A stretch of 35,418 nt of DNA from NCBI GenBank assembly GCA_016935615.1, contig JAFGQO010000161.1, positions 1 through 35,418 on the forward strand, written 5' to 3'. The notes under the pieces are model-generated. The model searched no databases. It saw only the letters and a list, made by a program, of their open reading frames with translations, and was not told the DNA's origin. The DNA is from Bacteroidales bacterium (lineage in GTDB: Bacteria; Bacteroidota; Bacteroidia; Bacteroidales; UBA10428). Positions 1 through 8,944 of the stretch are shown here, one piece after another. The translations under genes were made by a program, and so were the position numbers. Numbering within the stretch: the stretch's first letter is position 1; each line of letters opens with the position of its first letter.

Positions 1-1
1 A

Positions 2-361
2 AAATACATTGACAGTATTGTTTTTAATTTATTTACACCGTGTTTTGAAAGTGCCAATAAGTTGTATGAATATTATGGCCCGACAAAATACAATGCCCGA
101 AAAATAATACCTCTGAGAAATGAATTGATAAAACACCTGAAAGCATTACAAAATTTATCGTCCGCAGAAACATTTATTAAACACATTAGCTTACATTTCC
201 TTGGAAAAGACTTTATTGAAGCTCTTGGTTCCGAATTTCCCGGCTGGGAAAAAGACTGGCAATCGTTTCTCACAAAACTGATTGCTATAAATAAAGAGAT
301 GATTGATCTTACCGAAAAATGTGCTGATGAGGAAAAGATCCTTTGGGTTGTGGGATATTAA
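2..361 (+). CDS. Hypothetical protein, 5' end outside window
   Basis: The frame is open to the left edge: codons from position 2 run without a stop into a TTG at 62 and on to the TAA at 359-361. The TTG is therefore probably internal, and the gene is 5'-truncated. The visible 119 residues are charged and mostly helical in character, rich in Lys, Glu and Leu, with no membrane segment or motif I recognise. The C-terminus ends in Val-Val-Gly-Tyr. A convergent lipoprotein gene follows after about 47 bases. I cannot assign a function. Confidence 0.6.
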   Translation, partial: KYIDSIVFNLFTPCFESANKLYEYYGPTKYNARKIIPLRNELIKHLKALQNLSSAETFIKHISLHFLGKDFIEALGSEFPGWEKDWQSFLTKLIAINKEMIDLTEKCADEEKILWVVGY

Positions 362-408
362 TTCACATTCAAGCTGCTGTTAATTCCATATTCACTTTCC
401 CTGAAATC

Positions 409-1620
409 CTATTTTTTAAACGCAATGATTTTACCTTGATTGGTGCCAATATAAAGGGTGCCGTCAGATCCTATAGTTGGTTGTCCGGATCCTATGCTCA
501 AAGAGTATTTCCATTTTAGTTCACCCTCACTGGTCAGGGCATACAGGAAACCATCATAGCTTCCGATATAGACATGTCCGCGGGCATCCAGCGTTGGTGT
601 TGAAGCCAGACCATCGCCTGTTTTGTATTTCCATTTTTCCGAACCATCGGGATTCAAAGCATATACAAATCCATCATTACCTCCGAATACCACCGTATGA
701 TCACTTCCTACGGCTGGCCGGAGCCATGCTCCTTCAGCAACCGGAAATTGCCAGAGATCATTACCATCAGCAGTTAGAGCAATTATTCCGTTCTCCGAGC
801 CAACATAAACAGTCCCGTCAATATCCAGGGCCATATCATAACTTATATCAGTATCTATCTGCCTCTGCCATTTCAATGTCCCGTTGGGATTTATTGCATA
901 CACAATATTATTGTAATCGATCGTAATGATAGTTCCTTCAACTGTAAGAGCCGGTGAAGAGGCAGTTCTGCGTTCCGTAGTATATTTCCATCGCGTTCCT
1001 CCTTCCGGTGAAATAGCATACAAATACCCTCCTCCGTCAGCCAAATAGATTGTTCCGTCAGGTGCAATGGTAGCGGCACCGCTTACACCTCCGTCATACT
1101 GATCTTCCGTTTCATAATCCAATGTTTCATTCCCTGCAGGGTCCAGGGCAACCACTCCTCCGTTCGTGCGACCGTATAACGGATCATAATAATACCCGGT
1201 AGCATACACAGTTCCGTCTTCGCCTAATGTTGGCATGGTCCACAAATAATACCCTATATAGACATTCCATAACAAATTGCCCGATGAATTCAGCTTGATC
1301 ATAGACATCCAGACCATGGAATAGAGATTGCCCTCGTTGTCGATCACCGGAGATATTGCGTCTTCCGCATGATATCCCGGACTTGCATCGTAAATCCAGG
1401 CCACCGTACTATCATCAGGTCCGTTGTACGGACTTTGCGAACTTCTTCTCGAATCGTGTCCGTCACAGGGCCAGGAGGAATTCGGCATACCCATAAGACC
1501 TGTTGAATCAATGATCTCCCCGGGTGTATAGTTGTCACTATCTTTTTCACAACCTGTAAAGGATAGGAACAGGAATACATATAACACCATACTTAACATA
1601 AAATGCTTTAGTAATGACAT
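409..1620 (-). CDS. PQQ-like beta-propeller repeat lipoprotein
   Basis: This 403-residue protein starts with a lipoprotein signal: a hydrophobic stretch at about residues 8-22 and a lipobox ending FTGC. It is probably anchored to a membrane and exposed to the periplasm or surface. The rest consists of repeats of about 40 residues built around 'G.VYVGS.DG.LYALN.DG..KWK', the pattern of PQQ-like (PQQ_2/BamB-type) propeller blades. Such domains usually act as protein-interaction scaffolds, and nothing here shows enzyme activity or PQQ binding. It is transcribed away from the sigma factor gene at 1773, with about 150 bases between the starts. The ATG at 1620 is the natural start because the signal peptide begins there. 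Confidence 0.85.
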   Translation of the reverse strand: MSLLKHFMLSMVLYVFLFLSFTGCEKDSDNYTPGEIIDSTGLMGMPNSSWPCDGHDSRRSSQSPYNGPDDSTVAWIYDASPGYHAEDAISPVIDNEGNLYSMVWMSMIKLNSSGNLLWNVYIGYYLWTMPTLGEDGTVYATGYYYDPLYGRTNGGVVALDPAGNETLDYETEDQYDGGVSGAATIAPDGTIYLADGGGYLYAISPEGGTRWKYTTERRTASSPALTVEGTIITIDYNNIVYAINPNGTLKWQRQIDTDISYDMALDIDGTVYVGSENGIIALTADGNDLWQFPVAEGAWLRPAVGSDHTVVFGGNDGFVYALNPDGSEKWKYKTGDGLASTPTLDARGHVYIGSYDGFLYALTSEGELKWKYSLSIGSGQPTIGSDGTLYIGTNQGKIIAFKK

Positions 1621-1772
1621 AGTAATTATACTTTTAGTGATCCAGTCTGCATTCTTCTCCAGTTTTGTTTACCTGAAATGATAAAAATATAAGAAGTGTT
1701 ACAAAAAGCATTTATTTTTATAATAAATTGACAGAAAATTGTAATCTTTTACCCTTTCAAGTCATATCCGTA

Positions 1773-2606
1773 ATGGAAAGTACTGACAATTTCAAGACAT
1801 TCATTGCAGCTCTTGCAAAAGGAGAATCCGATACAAGAGCCATTGAATTTATCGGGATCATTGTCAGAAACTGGTGCCGCAAAAACAAACTGGAAATACA
1901 ATGGATAGCTTTTGAAAATATGGTTTGGAATGATACAGAATTCTATAGAAACATTCATTCTGCTGCAATGAAAATCATCAGACGAGAAAATACCAAGACC
2001 TATAATAATTATAAAGCACTGATAGTCAGTACTGCAGAAAAAATGTTGAAGAAAGGATTTGAAAATTTTAATACCCTGCTGATAGAAAAGAACAACCTTG
2101 CCTGGAAACGCGTGGAAAAGCAACTGAAAGTATATGCCTTCAAATGGCATAGCAGCAGGACTTATGGGAAAGATTCAGACTGCCATGATCTTCACTGGTC
2201 TGCAATACATATCCTGTTTGAAAAACTATCTTTTAAAAAGCTTCACTTTAAAAATTCCTTCGAACTGAAATCCTATTATTTCAGGATACTTGAGAATAAA
2301 ATGAAAGAACATTTCCGGGAAAAAAAGAAAGAAAACCGTATAAGCCGGGAAATACCGGAATTATTCTATGATACTGATGATTCAAAAGAAGATGATCTGA
2401 TATGCTTTGTGAAAAAAGAGATCAATAAACTGGCTGAAAATGAAAAATATATTATACAAGAGTATTTTATCTATGAAAAAAAATTGACTGAAATTGCAGA
2501 AGAATTAAATATTTCTGCAGAAAATTGCCGGGTTATCAAACACAGGGCTTTAAAAAAACTTATGGAAAGTATTCCTGAACGCGAAAAATTGTACACTTTA
2601 AGTTAA
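1773..2606 (+). CDS. Sigma-70 family RNA polymerase sigma factor (ECF-like, extended N-terminus)
   Basis: Residues of about 208-268 form a sigma region 4 helix-turn-helix: 'LAENEKYIIQEYFIYEKKL' leads into 'EIAEELNISAENCRVIKHRA' and 'KKLMESI'. A region-2-like stretch lies at about residues 105-185. At 277 residues it is longer than a typical ECF sigma (about 170-200) because of an N-terminal extension of about 100 residues with no recognised motif. I chose the ATG at 1773 (MESTDNF) over an in-frame TTG at 1728. The next gene, 9 bases downstream, encodes a zinc-finger membrane protein of anti-sigma type, so the two are probably co-transcribed and act as a pair. The target regulon is not visible; the convergent CHAT gene is one candidate partner. 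Confidence 0.75.
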   Translation: MESTDNFKTFIAALAKGESDTRAIEFIGIIVRNWCRKNKLEIQWIAFENMVWNDTEFYRNIHSAAMKIIRRENTKTYNNYKALIVSTAEKMLKKGFENFNTLLIEKNNLAWKRVEKQLKVYAFKWHSSRTYGKDSDCHDLHWSAIHILFEKLSFKKLHFKNSFELKSYYFRILENKMKEHFREKKKENRISREIPELFYDTDDSKEDDLICFVKKEINKLAENEKYIIQEYFIYEKKLTEIAEELNISAENCRVIKHRALKKLMESIPEREKLYTLS

Positions 2607-2615
2607 ACACATTGT

Positions 2616-3410
2616 ATGAAGTTGAATCATAATATAATAGAGAATAATAACATGATAGAGAATTATGTCCTTGGAAAACTGAATAAGGAAGAAGAATCAG
2701 ATTTTGAAGAACATATTCTTGGTTGTGTGAAATGCAGACGCAAATGCGAACTTCTGGAAACAATAATCGCAGGCTCGGAACAAAGATTAATTGAAGAAGA
2801 CGATACTTTGCAGACAAACAAAACCAAAAAAATAACGCTCCCGGTATCGTATAAAATACTATGGCGCGCTGCTGCTGCAATAGTGATTCTGGCAGGTGCA
2901 GTTTACTTTATAACAAATACCGGTAAGTTCCATCCTGCAAACCCTAAAAATCAACAGGTAGCTGATAATTATAGGACAGATACAACAAATAAAGGTACAA
3001 ACGATAGTTCTGCTGTAAGTATCGATAAAATTAAAAACAAGGAATCTCAACAGGAAGAACCAGGAATTGAAAAGTATGAACAGAAAAAATATACATTACT
3101 CGCAGAGGCTTTTGATCCCTCTCCTGTTTTCGAAAGTGCAATCCAAAATCAACTTCGCAGCAACGATATTGCAGTAACTTCACCTGCAGATTCGGCAATG
3201 TATAAAAAAAATCAGGAGATTGTTTTCTTATGGCATACCAATTCAACTATGGATATTATACTCATCCTGAGAAAAAATACCGGAAATACTATTTTTAAGG
3301 AAAAGGTTCAATCCCCTTGTTCCAAAACAATCGATATTCCCGGGTTGTATTACTGGCAACTTGCAGTTCATGATGAGGTTATCCATACCGGAAAGTTTTT
3401 GGTAAAATGA
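2616..3410 (+). CDS. Zinc-finger (zf-HC2-like) transmembrane anti-sigma factor
   Basis: The protein has 264 residues. The N-terminus carries the H-x3-C-x2-C signature of zinc anti-sigma factors (His33, Cys37, Cys40 in 'EEHILGCVKC'). A linker and one transmembrane helix follow at about residues 81-99 (ILWRAAAAIVILAGAVYFI). A polar linker and a C-terminal domain of about 100 residues, probably periplasmic and beta-rich, complete it. The layout is a cytoplasmic sigma-binding domain, one membrane pass and an outer sensor. It lies 9 bases after the sigma gene, so it is the likely cognate regulator. The C-terminal domain matches no family I recognise; 'IVFLWHTNSTMDIILILR' and 'YYWQLAV' suggest an Ig-like beta-sandwich. 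Confidence 0.75.
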   Translation: MKLNHNIIENNNMIENYVLGKLNKEEESDFEEHILGCVKCRRKCELLETIIAGSEQRLIEEDDTLQTNKTKKITLPVSYKILWRAAAAIVILAGAVYFITNTGKFHPANPKNQQVADNYRTDTTNKGTNDSSAVSIDKIKNKESQQEEPGIEKYEQKKYTLLAEAFDPSPVFESAIQNQLRSNDIAVTSPADSAMYKKNQEIVFLWHTNSTMDIILILRKNTGNTIFKEKVQSPCSKTIDIPGLYYWQLAVHDEVIHTGKFLVK

Positions 3411-3439
3411 TGGGTGTGTAAATACACCGCAAATCTTCT

Positions 3440-6400
3440 TTAGTCGGTATCAATTAAAGTAAAACCTCCCCAAAACAGAGGGTATGCATGGTTTTTACTC
3501 TTTATCATTTCCAGTTTGGCCTCCTGTAAAGCCTCCGAGTAAGATTTGCCCTGCAGAAGATTAGAATAAAACAGCACCATGAGTTCCCGTGTGCTTTTGT
3601 CACCAACCTTCCATAAGGAAAATAGTATGTTTGGGACTCCGGAACAAAGAAAACCCCGCGTTATTGAAATTATTCCTTCTCCTTTCACCATTTTCCCTGT
3701 TCCCGTTTCACAAGCGCTAAGTACTACAAGATCGGCATTTAAATCAAGCCCATATATTTCAGAAGCATACAAAACTCCATCTGTGCCTGACATTGCTTTA
3801 TCTGCCTGCTCTGTCCGGTTGGTTTCACTGTTCTTTCCGGATTGTGAAAATATTAATCCCGAAAGATCCGGGTGATTTTCATTGATCATACCGTGTGTGG
3901 CAATGTGTATGTATTTGTATTTACCGGATTCCTTTTTGAATATCTCCTCATTGGCCATGGAGTATAAATAAGCACTTGCAGGAAGGTCCATATTCCGAAA
4001 AAGAGATATGATCTCCCGGACTTCATCTTTCGAAAAATTCAGTTCGTTGAATGTAAGTCCGTCAATTGAAACAGAACGTAAAGCTATTTCATCATTCGTA
4101 AGAGCATCGGCAATAGGTGTACCCTGAATGATCAATGAATTGTTCGAGCTGTCGGAATCGAAAACAGGAGCAAAACCAACAAAACCATCGTATGAGGATT
4201 TATGAACCGGTCGCTTGCCGGAGTCATTCAATAACGTAGAGGCTGTATATCGATAACTTACAGGAAATCGTTTTATCAGGTAATTCAAATCGGAAAAAAC
4301 AAGGTCCTTTTCACTATCAATCTCAGTGAACAAGGTTTCATAAGGCAAATAGTATAGTGCTTTATCCGGTATAATGATTGCATGTTTTATATTGCTGATC
4401 CGTTCTTCAATGGGTGCTACTAATAATCCATATAGAAAAGAATTCGTTTGTCTGTATGTATCGAAATCGTATGTCTTTACCGATCTCAAATAATCATGAA
4501 TGGATTTTTCAAAGGCAGTACCAATAGTTTGCCTGAAAAGATAATGATACTTGTTCTCAAACAATGATATATATAAGGAAGTATCAGATATATTGTATGA
4601 TATTACTACCTCATTTGAATCTCTTAATTCACAAACCGTTTTCAATGAGGGCAATTTATTTACAGGAATCAGTTGGTTGAATTTCGGATAATTCAACGCA
4701 TAGAGAGACTGGAGATCGTCATACTCTTTTTCAACGCTGAACAACCTGGTGTACAATTCTCTTGTTGCGATAAGGTCTTTTGTCGTATCATTTTTTTCTT
4801 CCAGTTCTATCAATTCTGATTTGTACGCGCGAATTGTTGAGATCAATTCTTTTTCTTTCATCCTGAGAGAATCAGGTATACCCACATTTTTTGCCAGGTC
4901 GTTTTTCATTAGTACATCACGCAAAATTCCCTGCTTACTTCGCTCCATCAGATTATGTATTGTCTCTAAAACAGTTGAATCCCTGCTCGCTTTGAAGTAT
5001 ATATAGGCCGTATTGATCGCATCAGAGAATAAATTCGCGTGTTTTTCCGATAAATATTCTTTTGATTCTTCGGCTGTATAGCTTCGCCTCATCTGTTCAG
5101 TGAAATTAACAGCAAGTTTGTATACAATTACAGATTTTTCCAAATCATCAATCTTTGAATTGTCTCTATAATACCGGTGAAAAAAGATCATGGCTTTTAA
5201 CTGAAGGGACAGCAGATACATTTTATAGTCCAATACGATCGTATCCAATACTCCATCGTCATTTTCTATTATCCTTCTGTTTGCCTGCAATGCGTAATCA
5301 ACATAAAACAATGCTGAATCAAGTTCATTGAGTTCATTGTAACTTTCGGCTTTATTATTTGCATATACGGCAATATCCGGATGAATATAATTCGCGAAGC
5401 AATGACGGAGGGAATGTATTGCTTCATCAAATTTCAGGATTGCTCTTCTGTAATCTTCCATTCTGAAATAGATATCTCCCATATTATTCAAAACCTGTGC
5501 GATATCCGGATGGTAATCACCGTATATGCTTTTTTTAATCGCGTAAGACCTGTTGTGATAGTCAAGAGCCTTATCGAATTCGTTAAAATGTCGGTATACG
5601 TTGGCAAGGTTCATATACGACATAGCAATGTCAGGATGATTCGAAGGAAGCGATTTTTCTCTTATTGACAGAGCTCTGTGATGATTTTCAAGAGCCTTCT
5701 CATAGTCGCCTATCGCTTCATAAATGGCTCCAAAATTATTATAACACATCGCAGTGAGTGGGTGTTCTTCACCCAAAACAGTTTTTCGTATCGTAAAGAC
5801 AGATCTTTCGTAATTCAGAGCTTTCTGATAATCTCCTCTCTCATAATAGATCACACACAGGTTGGTATAACTTGCTGCTGTATTCAAATCATATTCACCC
5901 AGAACCTTCAGACGTATAGCCAGAGCTTTCTCATGCATGACTGAAGCCGAATCCAATTTACCAAGATCTATGTATACATTTCCTAAATTATTATACCCTG
6001 CTGCCATTAAATGGTGATCCTCACCGTATAATTCCATGACAATCCTCAATGCCTTCTTATAGTATGAAATTGATTTTCTGAAATCCCCTGCTTCGTAATA
6101 TACTATTCCAAAATTTCCATAGGCAGAAGATGTTCTGATATGATTGTACCCATAATACTCTTCACACAACTGAACAGCTTTCATCATATAACGAGTCGCT
6201 TCTGTAAAATCGGAATAATTGCATAGTATCCGTGCTTTTAAAGAATAGCAATCGATTAATATTTTGGATGAATCATCTTCCAGTTGAGGCACTTTTTCAA
6301 TAGCAAGTTCAATCAGGGTATTGGCACTATCAGTCAAATTTTTAAAAGAACAGATAAAAGCCGTCTCTACGAGAGCCTCAAGGTATTCTTTATTCAAACC

Positions 6401-6601
6401 CTGCTCTGAAAACAATATGCCGGATTTCATGAAGTAAAATCCTGCACTATCAAATTCCTGCGCTCTTCTTAGCGAATCTGCCTTATTAAATAATCTGAAA
6501 GCTACACTGTCAGTTTGAGATTGACCTCTGAGAATTTCGTGAATAGAAAAAGATAACAGAAGTATCACAGCAATGCAAAAGAATGGCCGTCTACTTTTCA
6601 T
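3440..6601 (-). CDS. Exported TPR-repeat protein with C-terminal CHAT (caspase-like) protease domain
   Basis: I set the start at the ATG at 6601 (MKSRRPFF), because a signal peptide begins there; an in-frame upstream start at 6643 adds 14 residues. The result is 1053 residues. After the signal sequence comes a long array of 42-residue tetratricopeptide repeats (kinesin light chain type, 'A.SYNNLG.IY...GDY.KAL.Y...AL.I'). A coiled linker and a C-terminal CHAT domain follow. The caspase-like dyad is intact: His903 in 'HIATHG' and Cys964 in 'LSACETG', and the domain continues with 'GVPNILFSLWKVGDKST'. CHAT domains are cysteine peptidases that cut protein partners, as in type III-E CRISPR Csx29 and separase-like proteins. 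A signal peptide would place this one outside the cytoplasm. The gene converges on the anti-sigma gene with 29 bases between them. Confidence 0.88.
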   Translation of the reverse strand: MKSRRPFFCIAVILLLSFSIHEILRGQSQTDSVAFRLFNKADSLRRAQEFDSAGFYFMKSGILFSEQGLNKEYLEALVETAFICSFKNLTDSANTLIELAIEKVPQLEDDSSKILIDCYSLKARILCNYSDFTEATRYMMKAVQLCEEYYGYNHIRTSSAYGNFGIVYYEAGDFRKSISYYKKALRIVMELYGEDHHLMAAGYNNLGNVYIDLGKLDSASVMHEKALAIRLKVLGEYDLNTAASYTNLCVIYYERGDYQKALNYERSVFTIRKTVLGEEHPLTAMCYNNFGAIYEAIGDYEKALENHHRALSIREKSLPSNHPDIAMSYMNLANVYRHFNEFDKALDYHNRSYAIKKSIYGDYHPDIAQVLNNMGDIYFRMEDYRRAILKFDEAIHSLRHCFANYIHPDIAVYANNKAESYNELNELDSALFYVDYALQANRRIIENDDGVLDTIVLDYKMYLLSLQLKAMIFFHRYYRDNSKIDDLEKSVIVYKLAVNFTEQMRRSYTAEESKEYLSEKHANLFSDAINTAYIYFKASRDSTVLETIHNLMERSKQGILRDVLMKNDLAKNVGIPDSLRMKEKELISTIRAYKSELIELEEKNDTTKDLIATRELYTRLFSVEKEYDDLQSLYALNYPKFNQLIPVNKLPSLKTVCELRDSNEVVISYNISDTSLYISLFENKYHYLFRQTIGTAFEKSIHDYLRSVKTYDFDTYRQTNSFLYGLLVAPIEERISNIKHAIIIPDKALYYLPYETLFTEIDSEKDLVFSDLNYLIKRFPVSYRYTASTLLNDSGKRPVHKSSYDGFVGFAPVFDSDSSNNSLIIQGTPIADALTNDEIALRSVSIDGLTFNELNFSKDEVREIISLFRNMDLPASAYLYSMANEEIFKKESGKYKYIHIATHGMINENHPDLSGLIFSQSGKNSETNRTEQADKAMSGTDGVLYASEIYGLDLNADLVVLSACETGTGKMVKGEGIISITRGFLCSGVPNILFSLWKVGDKSTRELMVLFYSNLLQGKSYSEALQEAKLEMIKSKNHAYPLFWGGFTLIDTD

Positions 6602-6825
6602 AATTGATGCAATTTGGTTTGGATCGCAAAGGTTAATAAACAATAAATATCGTGCAAATAAAAAACTGTCGGGGACATATCCAAAATTTATCCTTAAAAT
6701 ATTACTGTAATCATTGTTCGGTATTCATTGTGCGGTGTCGAGTTTTGTGGTTTGGAATTTATTATTATATTGATTTTTGTGATTCGGAGTTTCGGGATTG
6801 GTAATCCTTCTACAGGATCGTTAAA

Positions 6826-7491
6826 TTATAATCTCCATTTCCCTTTCAGAGTGGGATATTTCAGCGATTTTTCAAGCATATGCAGAAATGCCTTCCGGGG
6901 TATATCTTCAGCTCCCAGACTGTGCATATGCTTTGTAGATTGTTGTACATCGATGAAATCAAAATTATTGGTTTTTGCATATTCACACAGATAAAAAAGT
7001 GCCACTTTGGAGGCATTGGTCAGTTTGTAAAACATAGATTCACCGAAAAATGCTTTCCCCAATGACAATCCATACAATCCACCAACAAGTTTCTCACCAA
7101 AATAAGTTTCGAAACTATGTGCAAATCCTTCCTGATGCAATCCAACATAAGCGTCTGACATTTCCTTAGTAATCCAGGTGCCTTTCTGGTTTGTTCTTCT
7201 TATTGTTGCACATTCTCTGATCACCAAATCAAAATGGGTATCAACCTTCACGGTAAACATTTTTTTATTCAAGATCTGTTTTAACGATTTTGAACACTTG
7301 AATTTATCTGGATACAATACCATTCGCGGATTAGGAGACCACCAAAGAATCGGATTGCCTTCATTGAACCATGGAAACAATCCCTGACTATAGGCAGCCA
7401 AAAGAAATTCGGTTGAAAGATTACCGCCAATAGCAACAAGTCCGTCATCATCTGCCTCGTTAGGATCAGGAAATTGTACCTCAAATGCCAT
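6826..7491 (-). CDS. aat: Leucyl/phenylalanyl-tRNA--protein transferase
   Basis: Aat moves Leu or Phe from aminoacyl-tRNA onto proteins with an N-terminal Arg or Lys, marking them for ClpS/ClpAP under the N-end rule; it acts in the cytoplasm. The 221-residue length is normal. Family motifs are in order: 'FPDPNEADDDGLVAIGGNLS' near the N-terminus, 'GLFPWF', 'WWSPNPRMVL', 'TWIT', 'GGLYGLSLGKAFFGESMF' and 'FIDVQ' near the C-terminus. The last is often FIDCQ in proteobacterial enzymes. It is divergent from the PAS-LuxR gene at 7640. About 180 bases without a gene separate its stop from the start region of the CHAT gene. Confidence 0.93.
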   Translation of the reverse strand: MAFEVQFPDPNEADDDGLVAIGGNLSTEFLLAAYSQGLFPWFNEGNPILWWSPNPRMVLYPDKFKCSKSLKQILNKKMFTVKVDTHFDLVIRECATIRRTNQKGTWITKEMSDAYVGLHQEGFAHSFETYFGEKLVGGLYGLSLGKAFFGESMFYKLTNASKVALFYLCEYAKTNNFDFIDVQQSTKHMHSLGAEDIPRKAFLHMLEKSLKYPTLKGKWRL

Positions 7492-7639
7492 ATATTCGTG
7501 TAAATCTTATATTTATCGCCAATTTTAATGCCTTAATGGACTAATAGTATTATTTTGGAAAAATATCCAAAACCTAATCCATTCATAACGTATACACTCA
7601 TATCGAGTGCAAAAATAACAAATAATAAACAGCTGTCAG

Positions 7640-8323
7640 ATGGATAAGTATTTAAAAACCATAGAGAAAACCGAATCTGAAGAAGATAGCAAAATAGTCA
7701 ATGTACAGACCAGAAATATATTAAATAAGATCAATGCTTTTATTTTCATTTTCGACGTTGGAAATCTAAAACCTCTCTGGATAAATAAATATTTTTATAC
7801 AAAGATGGGATATACCAATAAAGATCTACGGACACTTACAAAAGAAGATTTTCTTGCCCTTTTTCATCCAAAATCAATGCCTGTGTTTTTGAACAGGATT
7901 AAGTATTTACTTAAAAATACGAAGGATGATGTCAAAACCGTATACCAGTTGAAAACCAAAAACAATGATTGGATCTATATGCTGACATCAAGCCGTATTT
8001 TTAAAAGAAATGAAGACGGGAGCATCAAATATCTTATAGGTTATGCTTCTGAAGTTAATCCCACCGAATTAAAGCATCATCTCAAAGAAATGACACGTTT
8101 GAAACAAAAATGTGATACCCTGTCGTTGATAAATAATCTTAGCCGGAGAGAATTTGATATTATTCGATTGATATCACATGGTTTTACCGATAAAGAAATA
8201 TCTTCAAGATTAAACATAAGTATACATACAACAAAAACCCACCGAAAAAGGATTATACAAAAGCTTGTAGTTAGAAACACTGCAGAACTTGTTAAATTTG
8301 CCGTTGAAAATGAGATCTGTTAA
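7640..8323 (+). CDS. PAS-domain LuxR-type transcriptional regulator
   Basis: This soluble protein has 227 residues and no signal or membrane segment. Residues of about 30-140 look like a PAS fold ('FIFDVGNLKPLWINKYFYTKMGYTNKDL', then 'IYMLTSSRIFKRNEDGSIKYLIGYASEV'). Residues of about 165-222 form a LuxR/GerE helix-turn-helix ('LSRREFDIIRLISHGFTDKEISSRLNISIHTTKTHRKRI', with the second half 'LVVRNTAELVKFA'). It most likely binds DNA in response to a small signal, cofactor or partner sensed by the PAS domain; the ligand cannot be read from sequence. It stands alone, with a large gene-free stretch carrying palindromes downstream. Confidence 0.88.
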   Translation: MDKYLKTIEKTESEEDSKIVNVQTRNILNKINAFIFIFDVGNLKPLWINKYFYTKMGYTNKDLRTLTKEDFLALFHPKSMPVFLNRIKYLLKNTKDDVKTVYQLKTKNNDWIYMLTSSRIFKRNEDGSIKYLIGYASEVNPTELKHHLKEMTRLKQKCDTLSLINNLSRREFDIIRLISHGFTDKEISSRLNISIHTTKTHRKRIIQKLVVRNTAELVKFAVENEIC

Positions 8324-8464
8324 TAAGGCTGGAAAATCATAAGTAAAAAATTGTCCTATAATTTATGGACTACGAATTGCCCGGATGCATTGCCTCCTGT
8401 TACTTTTTTTTAAAAGTCCTGACAAAACCATTCTTCATAAAAACAGTACAAAAACCTTAATAAA

Positions 8465-8484
8465 AATACCTCTTAAGAGGTATT
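8465..8484. repeat. Perfect 20-bp palindrome
   Basis: AATACCTCTTAAGAGGTATT is its own reverse complement over all 20 bases. It lies about 140 bases after the PAS-LuxR stop. With no loop it suits a dimeric DNA-binding protein better than an RNA hairpin. No T-run follows, so it is not a standard terminator. Confidence 0.6.
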
Positions 8485-8630
8485 GTGAATGATAATCTGA
8501 GTATGTATTTTTATGCAAAATTAGCCGTCAAAACCTAAAACTAAACGTTAAAAAAACCGGTGTTCTGCGTTAATTAAAGTTCTGTTATTTAACGAAATGC
8601 ATTGGTACAATTTGGTTGAGTTTTTTATTA

Positions 8631-8666
8631 AAGCCGCAGCAAATATGTAATTGCTCCGGCTTTTTT
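8631..8666 (+). terminator. Rho-independent terminator
   Basis: A 12-bp stem with one C-C mismatch (aagccgcagcaa paired with ttgctccggctt), an 8-base loop and a T-run directly after it on the plus strand. It would end a plus-strand transcript, either a long 3' UTR of the PAS-LuxR gene or an unannotated small RNA. Confidence 0.75.
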
Positions 8667-8745
8667 AATTTTTCTGTGATTCATAATTCGCGATTAGTGA
8701 ATCGTGATCAAGAATTAGTCGCAAGTCTCAAGTTTTGCACTCGCA

Positions 8746-8768
8746 ATCACATGATTGAATCATGTGAT
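8746..8768. repeat. Inverted repeat, 10-bp arms with 3-bp spacer
   Basis: ATCACATGAT, spacer TGA, then ATCATGTGAT: the arms are perfect complements. It lies about 175 bases before the DUF3795 gene start. It could be an operator or a short hairpin; no T-run is next to it. Confidence 0.55.
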
Positions 8769-8944
8769 AGAGTATACCCCATCTTCCTGCTCTTTTAACT
8801 TATTTGATGAATACGAAATAACCACTGACATAGGGTTGTCACTTTGGTAAAATATATTCGAACCATAATTCTGAAAAAAATCTGCAGAGAGAAAATGAAA
8901 AACCAAACAGAAATGATACTATTAATCCTTAAAAGCTTATAAAA

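Larger units (their letters stand above)
8324..8944. other. Gene-free stretch of about 620 bases with structured motifs
   Basis: I see no convincing protein gene here. It holds a perfect 20-bp palindrome (8465-8484), a terminator-type hairpin on the plus strand (8631-8666), a run of degenerate 'gtgaatcgtgat' words (about 8680-8712) and a 10+10 bp inverted repeat (8746-8768). The terminator lies about 300 bases beyond the PAS-LuxR stop. That implies either a long 3' UTR or a separate small transcript between about 8340 and 8666. Confidence 0.5.

Noticed and set aside
477-926. Open frame of 149 codons antisense to the propeller lipoprotein gene
   Set aside because: It lies wholly inside a clear repeat protein gene on the other strand, and its product shows no domain or plausible composition.
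3413-3428. Short hairpin between the anti-sigma and CHAT genes, considered as a shared terminator
   Set aside because: The stem has only five base pairs and no T-run on either strand.
8616-8798. Small open frame of 60 codons in the gap after the PAS-LuxR gene
   Set aside because: It runs straight through the terminator hairpin and the inverted repeat, has no ribosome site and shows no domain.
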